Assembly: GCA_965228615.1 (NCBI GenBank)
Contig: CBDDHT010000004.1
Span: forward strand, 1,798,001 to 1,862,000
Source: CBDDHT01 sp965228615
Lineage (GTDB): Bacteria > Pseudomonadota > Alphaproteobacteria > Rhizobiales > Methyloligellaceae
Reading direction: 5' to 3'
DNA length: 64,000 nt
In this document: positions 32,679 to 41,388 of the stretch, piece after piece
How positions within the stretch are numbered: the first letter of the stretch is position 1
Layout: each line of letters opens with the position of its first letter
Position numbers and translations under genes: made by a program
The notes under the pieces: model-generated
Seen by the model: the letters and a program-made list of their open reading frames with translations, nothing else
Told to the model about the DNA's origin: nothing
Databases searched by the model: none

Positions 32679-34313
32679 GTGCTCCGAGAGCTAACCATGA
32701 CCGAGAGAGTCGTGGCCCTTGCCATGGCTGTATTGGTCACCTGCCTTGGCCTGGCACTGTGTATATCGGGACGTCAGGCAGAATTGGTCACCCAGGGTTG
32801 GATAGTCGTCGGCTTTGGCGCTCTGACCGGAGTTGCCTGCATTCGAGCTGTCGCTGACCGTGACGCTTTGCCAAAGCGTCTTTCAGAGTATTACGATCAT
32901 CCCACACAAGCCGGGCTGATCGCGGCATTGATCTGGGCAGTTTTCGGCTTTTTCATAGGGGATTGGGCCGCTTGGCAGCTCGCTTATCCCGATTTCAACT
33001 TCGATCCTGCTTGGACAAAATTTGGTCGAATCAGACCCGCTCACACGACAGCGGTAATCTTCGGTTTCGGCGGCAATGCTCTGATCGCGACCTCGTTTCA
33101 TGTCGTTCAGCGGACATCGCGCGCACGCCTTCCCGATGCACTAAGCCCTTGGGTGGTTCTGGCGGGCTACAACCTGTTCTGTCTGCTCGCGGTCAGCGGA
33201 TATTTCATCGGCATCACCCAGTCCAAGGAATACGCGGAACCCGAGTGGTATGCAGACATTCTGCTGACGATCGTCTGGGTCCTGTATTTTACACTCTATA
33301 TGCGGACGCTCGCCCGCCGGGCAGAACCGCATATCTATGTCGCGAACTGGTACTATCTCGCGTTTATCTTGCTCGTGGCGATGCTGCATATCGTCAACAA
33401 TCTGGCGGTGCCGATATCCTTTGCCCATGCCAAGAGTTACTCGCTGTTTGCCGGAGTCCAGGATGCCATGACCCAGTGGTGGTATGGGCACAATGCGGTC
33501 GCCTTTTTTTTGACGGCTGGCTTCCTTGGAATGATGTATTATTTCCTGCCGGTCAAAGCTCAGCGGCCGATCTACTCCTACCGCATGTCGATCGTCAGCT
33601 TCTGGGGCATCACGTTTCTCTATATGTGGGCCGGCTCCCATCACCTGCACTACACGGCGCTGCCGGACTGGGTTCAAACGCTCGGCATGTCGTTCTCGAT
33701 CATGCTGCTGGTGCCTTCGTGGGCGTCCGCAGCGAATGCTCTGCTAACTCTCAACGGGGCGTGGATCAAAGTTCGTGACGATGCGGCGCTACGCTTCATG
33801 ATGGTCGCTGCCGCATTCTATGGCCTGAGCACGTTCGAAGGCTCGTTTATGGCTATTCGTCCTGTGAACGCACTGTCTCACTATACGGATTGGACGATCG
33901 GTCACGTTCATGCCGGTGCGCTGGGTTGGGTCGCATTCATCTCGTTTGGATCGATCTACACACTCGTGCCGTGGCTCTGGAAACGGCCCGCAATGTATTC
34001 AAGTCGATTGATCGAAGTCCATTTCTGGCTCGCCCTGATCGGGTCGCTCATCTACGTGATGGCGATGTGGAACTCCGGCATCGTACAGGGCCTCATGTGG
34101 CGGACATACGACACCTTCGGCACCTTGGAATATTCCTTCATCGACTCGCTCGATGCCATGCATGCCTACTACGTCGCGCGGGCCATCGGAGGACTGTTGT
34201 TTCTACTGGGCGGTGTCATAAGCCTCTACAATGTCTACAAGACCATCGCCACGCCGGGTCAACTCGAACAGTCGGAAGACCAGCCAATCGCAGCCCAGGT
34301 CGCAGGCGAGTAA
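32679..34313 (+). CDS. ccoN: cbb3-type cytochrome c oxidase subunit I, CcoN
   Basis: Catalytic haem-copper oxidase subunit of 544 residues with about 14 hydrophobic segments. Haem and copper ligands appear in WWYGHNAVAFFLTAGFLGMM, AGSHHLHYTALPDW and TDWTIGHVHAGALGWV. It begins at GTG 32679 with GGAGG seven bases ahead. Two extra N-terminal helices precede the core, as in many alphaproteobacteria. It reduces oxygen at low concentration; ccoO, ccoQ and ccoP follow. No ATCAA-type box was found before it. Confidence 0.95.
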   Translation: MLRELTMTERVVALAMAVLVTCLGLALCISGRQAELVTQGWIVVGFGALTGVACIRAVADRDALPKRLSEYYDHPTQAGLIAALIWAVFGFFIGDWAAWQLAYPDFNFDPAWTKFGRIRPAHTTAVIFGFGGNALIATSFHVVQRTSRARLPDALSPWVVLAGYNLFCLLAVSGYFIGITQSKEYAEPEWYADILLTIVWVLYFTLYMRTLARRAEPHIYVANWYYLAFILLVAMLHIVNNLAVPISFAHAKSYSLFAGVQDAMTQWWYGHNAVAFFLTAGFLGMMYYFLPVKAQRPIYSYRMSIVSFWGITFLYMWAGSHHLHYTALPDWVQTLGMSFSIMLLVPSWASAANALLTLNGAWIKVRDDAALRFMMVAAAFYGLSTFEGSFMAIRPVNALSHYTDWTIGHVHAGALGWVAFISFGSIYTLVPWLWKRPAMYSSRLIEVHFWLALIGSLIYVMAMWNSGIVQGLMWRTYDTFGTLEYSFIDSLDAMHAYYVARAIGGLLFLLGGVISLYNVYKTIATPGQLEQSEDQPIAAQVAGE

Positions 34314-34319
34314 GGTAAA

Positions 34320-35039
34320 ATGCTTGAGCGCCATAAGAGAGTCGAACGCCATTCATTGGCTTTGGTTGTCCTCATCATCGTTGTGGGCTCGCTCGGAGGC
34401 CTGTTCGAGATCGCGCCGCTCTTCACGATCGACGAGACCGTTGAAGATGTGGAAGGCGTCAGACCCTATACGCCTCTGGAGCTATCCGGCCGCAATATCT
34501 ATATCCGGGAAGGCTGTTACGCCTGTCATTCCCAAATGATCCGAACCCTGCGAGACGAAGTCGAGCGCTATGGCCACTATAGCCTTGCAGCGGAATCCAA
34601 ATATGATCATCCGATGCTTTGGGGGTCAAAGCGCACAGGACCGGATCTTGCGCGCATCGGCGGCAAGTACTCGGACGCCTGGCATGTTGAGCATCTCAAG
34701 GCGCCAAGATCAGTAGTGCCCACTTCGAAGATGCCTGACTATCGTTTCCTTGCCGACACACCGCTCCAGACGCGCGACCTTCACCTCCATCTCAAGGCGC
34801 TAAGGATGGTTGGTGTCCCCTACACGGATGAACAGATTTCTGCTGCTGCCGATGATGCATCCGCGCAGGCAGATCCCGATAGTGACAATGCCGATGCCGT
34901 TGTGGAGCGATATGGAGAGACGGCAAATGTTCGAGACTTCGGCACAGACGGTGGCAGCAACCTCACCGAAATGGATGCCCTGGTCGCGTATCTGCAGATG
35001 CTAGGCACGCTTGTGAAGTTCGAGAAAGCCAGCAACTAG
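34320..35039 (+). CDS. ccoO: cbb3-type cytochrome c oxidase subunit II, CcoO
   Basis: 239 residues. One N-terminal membrane anchor (about 14-33), a periplasmic monohaem domain with C66-Y-A-C69-H70, and the SQMIRTLRDEVERYGHYS block of CcoO. The axial methionine is probably in TSKMPDYRFL. It follows ccoN after six bases. Confidence 0.95.
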   Translation: MLERHKRVERHSLALVVLIIVVGSLGGLFEIAPLFTIDETVEDVEGVRPYTPLELSGRNIYIREGCYACHSQMIRTLRDEVERYGHYSLAAESKYDHPMLWGSKRTGPDLARIGGKYSDAWHVEHLKAPRSVVPTSKMPDYRFLADTPLQTRDLHLHLKALRMVGVPYTDEQISAAADDASAQADPDSDNADAVVERYGETANVRDFGTDGGSNLTEMDALVAYLQMLGTLVKFEKASN

Positions 35040-35045
35040 GAGCAA

Positions 35046-35225
35046 ATGCCTGTGATTGAAATCTCTCATGAGACACTCGCATATGCCGCAAAATCATGGG
35101 GTCTGTTCTACCTGATCGGTTTGTCGTTGTGCGTACTCGTCTATGCCTACTGGCCCAGAAACAAAGACACATTTGATCGAGCGTCAAAGCGGATCCTTGA
35201 AGAGGATGACAAACCGTGTCCATAG
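35046..35225 (+). CDS. ccoQ: cbb3 oxidase small subunit CcoQ
   Basis: 59 residues, beginning ATG at 35046 and ending TAG at 35223-35225. One membrane helix (WGLFYLIGLSLCVLVYAYWP) is followed by a short charged tail with NKDTFDRASKRIL, typical of CcoQ. It fits exactly between ccoO and ccoP and overlaps the ccoP start by ten bases. CcoQ stabilises the oxidase complex. Confidence 0.9.
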   Translation: MPVIEISHETLAYAAKSWGLFYLIGLSLCVLVYAYWPRNKDTFDRASKRILEEDDKPCP

Positions 35226-36082
35226 GAGAGCGCGACCCGCATACCGGCATTGAAACCACCGGCCACGAGTGGTGCGGAATCAAGGAACTCAACACGCCAA
35301 TTCCTAAGGCCGTCAAATTCTTCTATGGCCTCACCTTTGCCATTGCCGTGATATTCTGGATCCTCCTGCCGTCATGGCCGTTGATCAACTCTTATACGCC
35401 TGGTGTCTTGGGCTCGTCGCTCCGTCAGTCCGTCGCAAACAGCATAGCGAACGCGTCGGCGCAGAGAGCCTCGTGGACGCAGCGGATCGCAGCATCGGAT
35501 ATAGAGTCGATAGCCGCTGATCCAGATATGTTTGCACTGTCGATCAAAGTTGGATCGAGATTGTTTGGGGATAATTGCGCCGTTTGTCATGGGAGTGACG
35601 GAGAAGGCGCACGCGGTTTCCCCAATTTGCGTGATAGTGCATGGCTATGGGGTGGGAGTTCGGACAAGATCCTCGAAACATTGCGTGTCGGTGTTAATTC
35701 ACAACATGACGACACACGAGCATCTTCGATGCTCGCCTTTGGTAAGGACGAGGTCCTGTCGCGCGCGGATATACATGTGCTCGTCAGCTACGTTCGCAGC
35801 CTCGCCGGGCGGGAGCCTCTGTCCCAGCGGGATTCGTCAACTGCGCACAAGCTCTTCGCTGAAAACTGTGCGAGTTGCCATGGAGAAAACGCCAAGGGCT
35901 CTCAAGAACTCGGTGCGCCAAACCTGACCGATGACATCTGGATCTACGGCGCTGACAGAGCGTCTGTCTACGAAACAATCTTTTATGGTCGCAAAGGTCA
36001 CATGCCGCATTGGAGTCATCGCCTGACGCCTGTCGAGATCAAAATACTGACTGTCTATGTCGGCGCCTTGAGCAAGTCCTGA
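35216..36082 (+). CDS. ccoP: cbb3-type cytochrome c oxidase subunit III, CcoP
   Basis: 288 residues. One membrane anchor (about 38-55), then two cytochrome c domains with C121-A-V-C-H125 and C218-A-S-C-H222. The GKDEVLSRADIHVLVSYV and MPHWSHRLTPVEIKILTVYV segments carry the axial methionine regions. It starts at a GTG inside the end of ccoQ, a tight translational coupling. It carries electrons from cytochrome c to CcoN. Confidence 0.94.
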   Translation: MSIGERDPHTGIETTGHEWCGIKELNTPIPKAVKFFYGLTFAIAVIFWILLPSWPLINSYTPGVLGSSLRQSVANSIANASAQRASWTQRIAASDIESIAADPDMFALSIKVGSRLFGDNCAVCHGSDGEGARGFPNLRDSAWLWGGSSDKILETLRVGVNSQHDDTRASSMLAFGKDEVLSRADIHVLVSYVRSLAGREPLSQRDSSTAHKLFAENCASCHGENAKGSQELGAPNLTDDIWIYGADRASVYETIFYGRKGHMPHWSHRLTPVEIKILTVYVGALSKS

Positions 36083-36083
36083 G

Positions 36084-36278
36084 ATGTCTCTCCACCACTT
36101 CAGACGTCACGCCTGGATTGTCGCTCTGGTTGCTCTTGCCGCAATACTCATAATCGGGGCCAACATGCATCTCGTTTTCGTTGCGGTGTCGAGCGATACA
36201 GGTTGTGTTGCGCCGACAGTTATGGATACCAATTCCGGTGACACCCAAAATTTGCAGCCAGCGCGGCCGAGTTGCTGA
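36084..36278 (+). CDS. small membrane protein of the cbb3 cluster
   Basis: 64 residues with one hydrophobic helix (about 11-35) containing IIGANMHLVFVAVSSDTGCV. The sequence resembles small proteins often found between ccoP and ccoS (segments with ANAHLVYVAV and a conserved cysteine). The function is unknown; perhaps oxidase assembly. Its stop TGA overlaps the ccoS start as TGATG. Confidence 0.75.
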   Translation: MSLHHFRRHAWIVALVALAAILIIGANMHLVFVAVSSDTGCVAPTVMDTNSGDTQNLQPARPSC

Positions 36279-36460
36279 TGGACGCACTGATCTACCTGAT
36301 CCCGATCTCCTTATTGCTAGGTACTATCGGGCTGTGTGCGTTCATCTGGACGCTTAACCGCGGTCAATATGATGATCTGGACGGTTCCGCCGCTCGGATA
36401 TTGTTCGGCGAGGATAAACCTTTGCCGCCGCCAACATATAACGAGCAAGACAAGGAATAG
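36278..36460 (+). CDS. ccoS: cbb3-type oxidase maturation protein CcoS
   Basis: 60 residues. One N-terminal helix, then the CcoS signature FIWTLNRGQYDDLDGSAARIL. CcoS is needed for haem or copper insertion into CcoN. The start is the ATG overlapping the previous stop. No ccoG, ccoH or ccoI is visible in the window, so those maturation genes lie elsewhere. Confidence 0.88.
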   Translation: MDALIYLIPISLLLGTIGLCAFIWTLNRGQYDDLDGSAARILFGEDKPLPPPTYNEQDKE

Positions 36461-36481
36461 CGCCCTGTCTCCATCGCGGCT

Positions 36482-37270
36482 TTAAACAAGCCGCTTCGGG
36501 TCAAATGTCGCGCGATAGAGGTGCCAGGTTGCGTGGCCGAGCAGTGGGAACACGATAACCATTGGCAAGAGCCCCAATGCGAGACATAGCGTAACAAGCA
36601 TAACAACCACCACGCCCCATGGCAGCATCACGTCCAACTTCCGCCAAACCGTATTCAAACTGAGAGCCATGGCTGTCAGTGCATCAGTTTGTCGATCAAA
36701 CAGCAGAGGCACAGCTATGACACTGATCGCAAATGCGAAGGCGGCAAATAATCCTCCAACGGCAGTGCCCACGGCCACCAGTGCCAAACCGTATGGTGTT
36801 CCCAATAGGACAGGCAATATTTGATCAATTCCTGAAAACGGCTGCAAGCCGAAGAAGAGCGCATAAAGGATGACTGCCGTCCGCATCCATAAAAGGATGA
36901 GCAAACACAACAAAACGCCCGCGAGGAGCAGTTGAATGGCCGATTTCGCTCGTACGAACACGAAGAGGTTGGGTCGAACGGAATGTCCCTGTTCAATGCT
37001 CCTGCTCTTGTCATAGAGACCCATCGCGAGAAAGGGCCCGATGATTAGAAAGCCAGCTAATGCCGGGAACAGATGAGCATTCAGATCGAAGGCAAACAGG
37101 CTCGCAATAACAACCCAGCTCAAGCAAAACACAAGCAACCCATACAGCAAGCTCGGACCAGGGAAAATCCAGAGGTCGGACCAACCGGCTTTCAACCATG
37201 CGAATGCCGGTCGAAAATCGAGACCAGAGCCACTGACGCTACTGTTGTTGGTCATTCCAGTTTCCGACAT
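36482..37270 (-). CDS. DUF2189 integral membrane protein
   Basis: 262 residues with about six hydrophobic helices. The family pattern LKAGWSDLWIFPGPSLLYGLLV and LLFDRQTDALTAMALSLNTVWRK is that of DUF2189, often annotated beside cbb3 or denitrification genes. The function is unknown. GGGTGAGCG is placed before the ATG at 37270. An NsrR-like palindrome lies about 63 bases upstream. Convergent with ccoS, 22 bases apart. Confidence 0.85.
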   Translation of the reverse strand: MSETGMTNNSSVSGSGLDFRPAFAWLKAGWSDLWIFPGPSLLYGLLVFCLSWVVIASLFAFDLNAHLFPALAGFLIIGPFLAMGLYDKSRSIEQGHSVRPNLFVFVRAKSAIQLLLAGVLLCLLILLWMRTAVILYALFFGLQPFSGIDQILPVLLGTPYGLALVAVGTAVGGLFAAFAFAISVIAVPLLFDRQTDALTAMALSLNTVWRKLDVMLPWGVVVVMLVTLCLALGLLPMVIVFPLLGHATWHLYRATFDPKRLV

Positions 37271-37332
37271 CGCTCACCCGCTTATGCCATGCTTAAGATA
37301 TCAACATTGAAGCCGTTTTGGTTCCCGCAAAA

Positions 37333-37355
37333 AAGATATATGCAATATGCATCTT
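37333..37355 (-). promoter_or_regulatory. NsrR-like palindrome upstream of the DUF2189 gene
   Basis: Minus-strand form AAGATGCATATTGCATATATCTT starts with AAGATGCAT and ends with ATCTT, like the classical NsrR site (AAGATGCAT...ATGCATCTT). It lies 63 bases before the DUF2189 start. With the palindrome at nsrR this suggests a local NO regulon. Confidence 0.65.
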
Positions 37356-37523
37356 AAAAAATCAACCTGACCACGTATCCTGTCGACGATCTTGGGCTTT
37401 CCAATGATGGCCCACTTGGCATCATTATAACGAGGAAAGCGCATGTAGAGACGTTCGAGCTAATGGGATGACTGCGGCTATCCCGATCTGGCACACGACG
37501 AAATTCGGAGAAGGTTTTGCAAG

Positions 37524-38441
37524 ATGAGTTGGCAACCCTGCGACGACCCTTCACCTGGAGACAAGAATGCCTGCGATGCGATTGAGACCGTCATCGTGCC
37601 CCGCGCCCGCGACCTTGGCGGTTTCGAGGTCAGACGAGCATTGCCCTCTGTCAAAAAGCAGATGATCGGTCCCTTCATTTTCTTCGATCAGATGGGGCCA
37701 TCCGAATTCATTCTTGGCGAAGGGATCGATGTTCGGCCGCACCCCCACATTGGCATTTCAACGGTGACCTACCTGTTTCGTGGCGAGATCATGCACCGCG
37801 ACAGCCTCGGGGTCGAACAACCCATTCAACCGGGTGCTGTGAACTGGATGACCGCCGGGAACGGCATCGTCCACTCCGAGCGAACCGGAACGGATGAGCG
37901 AAACCGGGGCGCAGAGCTGTTCGGAATTCAGAGCTGGGTCGCCTTGCCAAAATCAATGGAGGAAACCGACGCCGCCTTTGTCCACCATGGCGCCGGCGAC
38001 CTACCGGAGATTTCGGATGCAGGCACGACGGTCCGGCTCATCACAGGCGATCTCTATGGCGAAAGCTCGCCGGTGAAGGCGACCAGCGACATGTTCTATG
38101 CAGACGCCTTGCTTGAACCTGGAGGCAAGCTGCCACTGCCGGCAATTCATGAGGAGCGCGGGATCTACATTGCAGAAGGGTCCATTGAAATCGCCGGAGA
38201 CACATTCGATGCCGGACGGCTCCTTGTCTTGCGGCCCGGCGACGAGATCACCGTCATTGGCAGGACGGCAAGCCGTATCCTATTGCTCGGCGGCGAGCCA
38301 ATGGATGGGCCGCGCTATATCTGGTGGAATTTCGTTTCCAGCTCGAAAGAACGCATCGAACAGGCAAAAGAGGATTGGAAAGCCATGCGTTTCGACACGG
38401 TGCCGGGAGACAAGGAGTTTATTCCTCTCCCTGAAAAATAA
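37524..38441 (+). CDS. pirin family protein
   Basis: 305-residue bicupin of the pirin family. The N-terminal cupin carries the metal ligands in VRPHPHIGISTVTYLF and IVHSERT. The C-terminal pirin domain begins near 175 (YADALLEPGGKLPLP). Some pirins are quercetin dioxygenases or redox sensors; the role here is open. ATG 37524 lies 168 bases from the DUF2189 palindrome, on the opposite strand. Confidence 0.88.
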   Translation: MSWQPCDDPSPGDKNACDAIETVIVPRARDLGGFEVRRALPSVKKQMIGPFIFFDQMGPSEFILGEGIDVRPHPHIGISTVTYLFRGEIMHRDSLGVEQPIQPGAVNWMTAGNGIVHSERTGTDERNRGAELFGIQSWVALPKSMEETDAAFVHHGAGDLPEISDAGTTVRLITGDLYGESSPVKATSDMFYADALLEPGGKLPLPAIHEERGIYIAEGSIEIAGDTFDAGRLLVLRPGDEITVIGRTASRILLLGGEPMDGPRYIWWNFVSSSKERIEQAKEDWKAMRFDTVPGDKEFIPLPEK

Positions 38442-38959
38442 CCAAATCTGCCAAAAACAGACAAACAATCGTCGTGAGGTACAAAAAAATGCTGGCCCTT
38501 TGAACCATTCGTGCCGCTGGCGCGACTGACCTGATATCGGGATGAGAAACCGGAACATAACAGCACGCCCAAGCTGGTTCCGGCCTCTCTCAAACCGGTT
38601 AGTGTTGGAAGCGTTCGCCGGTCTTATGCCAGCAACCCCCGGTATCATGCCGACGGGCGTCTTCCATCCTCTCCCAATGCTCTTGTCCCCGTCCGGGTCG
38701 CTTCGGCGGCCCGGACACCCTTACAATATGACTGGCAGGACGGCTCGGCAGCTCGGCCTTCCCTAACGGACGCCAGAGCAACCTGCGTCATGTCAGACGC
38801 ACATAGGCTGCTCCAACAGCCTAGAATCGATCTACTTTTTTGAGCTTGGTCGATTCCGACAAAGCGCAGATTGATCTAGAGACAGGTTTTGAGATTGTGG
38901 CACGACATGTGCATAATTGGCGTGGACCAAAATCCGCAAGTCGCGTATGGGGTGAGTCC
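38442..38959. other. intergenic region with full inverted 103-bp-family repeat
   Basis: About 500 bases between the pirin and lipoprotein genes. Apart from the repeat copy at 38775-38882 I see only short unsupported frames. The 38900-38959 part is the lipoprotein promoter. Confidence 0.5.
38775..38882 (-). repeat. full-length diverged inverted copy of the 103-bp repeat
   Basis: Read on the minus strand it has the first hairpin (ATCAATCTGCGC..., GATCGATTC) at 38815-38882 and the second (GAGCA..TATGTGCGTC/GACGCA..TTGCTCT) at 38775-38814. Order and orientation agree with the tandem array but reversed. Confidence 0.78.
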
Positions 38960-39394
38960 ATGAGTTTGCGTTCTCAAATAATCGGCCAAAACCCGGGCTA
39001 TCTGGCTACACCGATACTCATTATGACTCTCGTTGCAGGTTGCCAGACCGGTGGCAGCGTCCAAACGACGGCAGGCGCAAACATACGGCACCTGACATTG
39101 ACCAGCGAGCAGGTCGCGGCCGTCCATGGTGGCGTGAAGCAGATTGTTTCCAATCCGCAAACGGCCCAGTTCTCCAACACAACGGCCATATCGGCAGTCG
39201 GTGAGCCTGGCATTCATGTTTGTGGATATGTGAAGGTCGCAGGCGCGGAGGGAAAACAAGCCGACGCCCTCCCCTTCTATCTCGAGCTTCGCGAGCGCGG
39301 AGGGAAACCCATTCCGGAACGTGGACAGGTCGGAAACGACTCGTCGAAACGCTCCAAGGTCAGCTTTATGTGCCGCCGCAACGGCAATATCTGA
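38960..39394 (+). CDS. small lipoprotein, hypothetical
   Basis: 144 residues. The N-terminus has a hydrophobic run ending in a lipobox LVAGC at Cys28, so it is a predicted lipid-anchored exported protein. The mature part contains a TSEQVAAVHGGVKQIVSNPQ segment and two later cysteines. GGGGTGAG precedes the ATG at 38960. The family is not recognised. It is convergent with typA, nine bases away. Confidence 0.72.
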   Translation: MSLRSQIIGQNPGYLATPILIMTLVAGCQTGGSVQTTAGANIRHLTLTSEQVAAVHGGVKQIVSNPQTAQFSNTTAISAVGEPGIHVCGYVKVAGAEGKQADALPFYLELRERGGKPIPERGQVGNDSSKRSKVSFMCRRNGNI

Positions 39395-39402
39395 ACGTTA
39401 CC

Positions 39403-41223
39403 TCAAGCGACTTTATCCTTGGCGCGTTCCGCGCGCCGGCGGTCGTGGGGATCAAGCAATCCCTTACGCAGGCGGATCGACTGGGGCGTGACCTCGACGA
39501 GTTCGTCCTCGGTGACATAAGCCAGCGATGCCTCGAGCGAGAGCTTGAGGGGCGGCTTCAGACGGACCGCCTCGTCCTTGCCTGCGGCACGGATATTGGT
39601 GAGTTGCTTGCCCTTGAGAACATTCACCTCGAGATCGTTATCACGGCTGTGTTCGCCGACAATCATACCCTGATAGACCTTCTCGCCTGAACCGATCAGC
39701 AGCGGCCCGCGATCTTCCAAATTCCACAAGGCATAGGCAACGGAAACGCCGTTTGCGTTTGAGATCAGAACGCCGGTGTGACGGCCGGGAATCTCGCCCT
39801 TGTAAGGCGCGTAACTGTGGAAGAGACGGTTGAAGGTCGCCGTACCGCGCGTGTCGGACAGCAGCTCCGTCTGATATCCGATCAAACCGCGCGTCGGGGC
39901 ATGAAACACGAGCCGGGTCCGATCTGCCCCGGACGACCGCATCTCGATCAAATCCGCCTTGCGCTCGGCCAGTTTCTGAACCACCGGGCCGGAATAGGCC
40001 TCATCCACATCGATGATGACCTCTTCAATCGGCTCGAGCCTCTGGCCCGCATCATTCGTCTGATAGACGACACGTGGCCGTCCGACACAGAGTTCAAACC
40101 CTTCACGGCGCATATTCTCGATCAGAATGGCGAGTTGAAGTTCGCCGCGCCCCGACACGACAAAGGCATCGGCTTCCGCCGCCTCTTCGACTTCGATGGC
40201 AACATTGCCTTCGGCTTCGGCCAACAGGCGTTCGCGAATGACGCGGCTCTGAAGCTTGGAGCCCTCTGTCCCGGCAAGCGGTCCATCATTCACTCTGAAG
40301 GTCATGGACAGCGTGGGCGGATCGATGGGCTGGGCGGGGATGGCCTCGGTCACTTCCGGCGCGGCAAGGGTATCGGCAACGGTGGCCTGCGTAAGTCCCG
40401 CAAGTGCAACGATCTCACCGGCGCCCGCACTCTCGACCGGCACACGCTCCAGTCCGCGAAACGCCAGAATCTTCGAAACCCGCCCCTGCTCAATGACTTT
40501 GCCATCGCGTGACAACGCCTTGACACTCATATTCGGTGTTGCCGTCCCCGACGCAATTCGTCCTGTCAAAATACGGCCCAGATATGGGTTGGATTCCACC
40601 GTCGTCGCGAGCATGCGGAACGGGCCGTCTTCGGATTCCGGTTCCGACACATGGGCCAGAACGCGTTCAAACAAAGGTGCCATGCCATCCTGCGGTCCCT
40701 CCGGCTCATCCGCCATCCAGCCGATCTTGGCTGAACCATAAAGAACCGGAAAGTCCAACTGCTCCTCGTCCGCATCGAGCGCTGCAAACAAATCGAAAAC
40801 CTCGTCGAGCACTTCGATCGCGCGCTGGTCGGGCTTGTCGATCTTGTTGATGGCAACGATTGGCCGCAGCCCAAGTTTGAGTGCCTTCGACAGCACGAAT
40901 TTGGTCTGCGGCATCGGACCTTCCGAGGCATCGACAAGCAGAATCACGCCGTCGACCATATGCAGGATGCGTTCGACTTCTCCGCCGAAATCGGCATGAC
41001 CGGGGGTATCGACAATATTGATGCGCGTTCCCTGCCAGTCTAGCGACGTGACTTTGGCGAGAATCGTGATGCCGCGTTCGCGCTCCAGGTCATTGGAGTC
41101 GAGCATCCGCTCTTCCGTTTGCTGGTTCTCACGGAAGGTTCCGGATTGTTTCAGCAACACGTCGATCAGGGTCGTCTTCCCGTGGTCGACATGCGCGATG
41201 ATTGCGATGTTGCGCAGAGTCAT
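39403..41223 (-). CDS. typA: ribosome-associated GTPase TypA/BipA
   Basis: 606-residue translational GTPase that binds 70S ribosomes under stress or cold. G1 AHVDHGKTT (10-18), switch region ERERGITI, G3 DTPGHADF, G4 NKIDKPD. The usual domain order continues with a beta barrel, two alpha-beta domains and a C-terminal domain containing GRHTGVLISN. Length matches the family. It stands alone; the promoter region is 41224-41388. Confidence 0.96.
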   Translation of the reverse strand: MTLRNIAIIAHVDHGKTTLIDVLLKQSGTFRENQQTEERMLDSNDLERERGITILAKVTSLDWQGTRINIVDTPGHADFGGEVERILHMVDGVILLVDASEGPMPQTKFVLSKALKLGLRPIVAINKIDKPDQRAIEVLDEVFDLFAALDADEEQLDFPVLYGSAKIGWMADEPEGPQDGMAPLFERVLAHVSEPESEDGPFRMLATTVESNPYLGRILTGRIASGTATPNMSVKALSRDGKVIEQGRVSKILAFRGLERVPVESAGAGEIVALAGLTQATVADTLAAPEVTEAIPAQPIDPPTLSMTFRVNDGPLAGTEGSKLQSRVIRERLLAEAEGNVAIEVEEAAEADAFVVSGRGELQLAILIENMRREGFELCVGRPRVVYQTNDAGQRLEPIEEVIIDVDEAYSGPVVQKLAERKADLIEMRSSGADRTRLVFHAPTRGLIGYQTELLSDTRGTATFNRLFHSYAPYKGEIPGRHTGVLISNANGVSVAYALWNLEDRGPLLIGSGEKVYQGMIVGEHSRDNDLEVNVLKGKQLTNIRAAGKDEAVRLKPPLKLSLEASLAYVTEDELVEVTPQSIRLRKGLLDPHDRRRAERAKDKVA

Positions 41224-41388
41224 TTGGGCTCGGTTCGGTTCGAGGAGGATGCGGCGGGACTATAGGGAGAATTTATTGCAGCGCAACATCTGATTGCGGG
41301 TCATGATTAGCGCGCGCGAACCGATGGGGACCGGATTTGCATTTTCCCTATGGGGGCCATCAAAAAACGTCCCCCTCTCGCAGCGCGA

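Noticed and set aside
39778..40512. Long plus-strand frame opposite typA
   Set aside because: Shadow of the highly biased typA coding strand.
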